Shown here one piece after another: positions 5,559 through 5,702 of a DNA stretch of 5,702 nucleotides. The translations under genes and the position numbers were made by a program. The stretch comes from JBFLXN01 sp040755715 [NCBI: Candidatus Edwardsbacteria bacterium] (lineage in GTDB: Bacteria > Edwardsbacteria > AC1 > JBFLXN01), in NCBI GenBank assembly GCA_040755715.1, contig JBFLXN010000170.1:1-5702 (forward strand). Direction: 5' to 3'. The notes beneath the pieces are model-generated. The model was given only the letters and a program-made list of their open reading frames with translations. It was not told the DNA's origin and searched no databases. Position 1 is the first letter of the stretch; each line of letters opens with the position of its first letter.

Positions 5559-5596
5559 CCTCCTGTAAAAAAAACGGGGCTTCACCGATTTCGGTG
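5559..5596 (-). promoter_or_regulatory. Leader of endonuclease V: hairpin, T8 tract and strong Shine-Dalgarno
   Basis: Reading on the - strand, a 6-bp stem CACCGA/TCGGTG with a two-base loop (5583-5596) is followed by GCCCCG, eight T residues (complement of 5567-5574) and AGGAGG (complement of 5559-5564), five bases before GTG. The T-tract plus ribosome site is shared in degenerate form with the orphan leader at 2934-2956. The hairpin plus T-tract could attenuate transcription, but eight bases separate them, so that is weak. I found no convincing -35/-10 pair upstream. Confidence 0.4.
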
Positions 5597-5702
5597 CAAA
5601 TTCTGAGTTATTTTTGGTCATTTAGAAATATAGAATTGGTCGTAATGGTCTCTTGACGAAGGTTTGATTAATTATGGTAGGCTTCCTCAGAGACCTGGTG
5701 GA

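Noticed and set aside
5647-5695. Inverted repeat GGTCTCT / AGAGACC
   Set aside because: Seven base pairs with a 35-base loop at the window edge is easily chance.
5653-5700. Possible rightward promoter (TTGACG) and ATG at 5674 opening a frame to the window edge
   Set aside because: The only -10 candidate is TATGGT with a short 15-base spacer, the ribosome site is weak, and only nine codons are visible.
5622-5702. Open - strand frame of 26 codons running in from the right edge
   Set aside because: No recognisable motif, and too short to support as a gene end.

Overview
The window looks like a fragment of an uncultured bacterium from the FCB side of the tree, perhaps a candidate-phylum lineage such as WOR-3/Stahlbacteria. 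That placement is inference. It rests on a secreted protein with a FlgD-like/Por-type C-terminal sorting domain, a gingipain-family (C25) protease, and AT-rich intergenic DNA full of short degenerate repeats and hairpins. All reading frames use the standard code.

Left part (1-2758). The first 108 bases encode the last 35 residues of an IS630-family transposase on the + strand. Facing it is a C25 peptidase gene on the - strand that stops at the IS end, before the catalytic part of the family fold. Twenty bases upstream of it in the same operon lies a secreted beta-propeller-like protein with a C-terminal sorting domain. These two - strand genes look like a small unit of exported proteins, the protease now broken by the insertion element.

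Middle (2759-3164). Two back-to-back sigma70-like promoters separate the - strand operon from + strand genes. The + promoter leads into a 46-codon reading frame whose first 24 residues, together with its poly-T leader, resemble the start of the endonuclease V gene at the other end of the window. After that the frame runs into hairpin- and repeat-rich DNA. It is probably a detached copy of a 5' gene module.

Right part (3165-5702). A complete livF (branched-chain amino acid ABC transporter ATPase, without its usual livKHMG partners here) is followed 16 bases later by a secreted N-acetylmuramoyl-L-alanine amidase, whose start codon lies inside a 7-bp tandem repeat. A composite repeat/hairpin region separates it from a convergent endonuclease V gene on the - strand. 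That protein carries an unusual 80-residue N-terminal extension containing three 11-residue tandem repeats.

The most interesting signals are the repeat-extended endonuclease V with its orphan 5' copy, and the way short intergenic-type repeats have entered coding sequence (an insertion in the sorting domain and the start of the amidase). I see no CRISPR array, tRNA or rRNA. The last 80 bases (5623-5702) hold no gene I can support.
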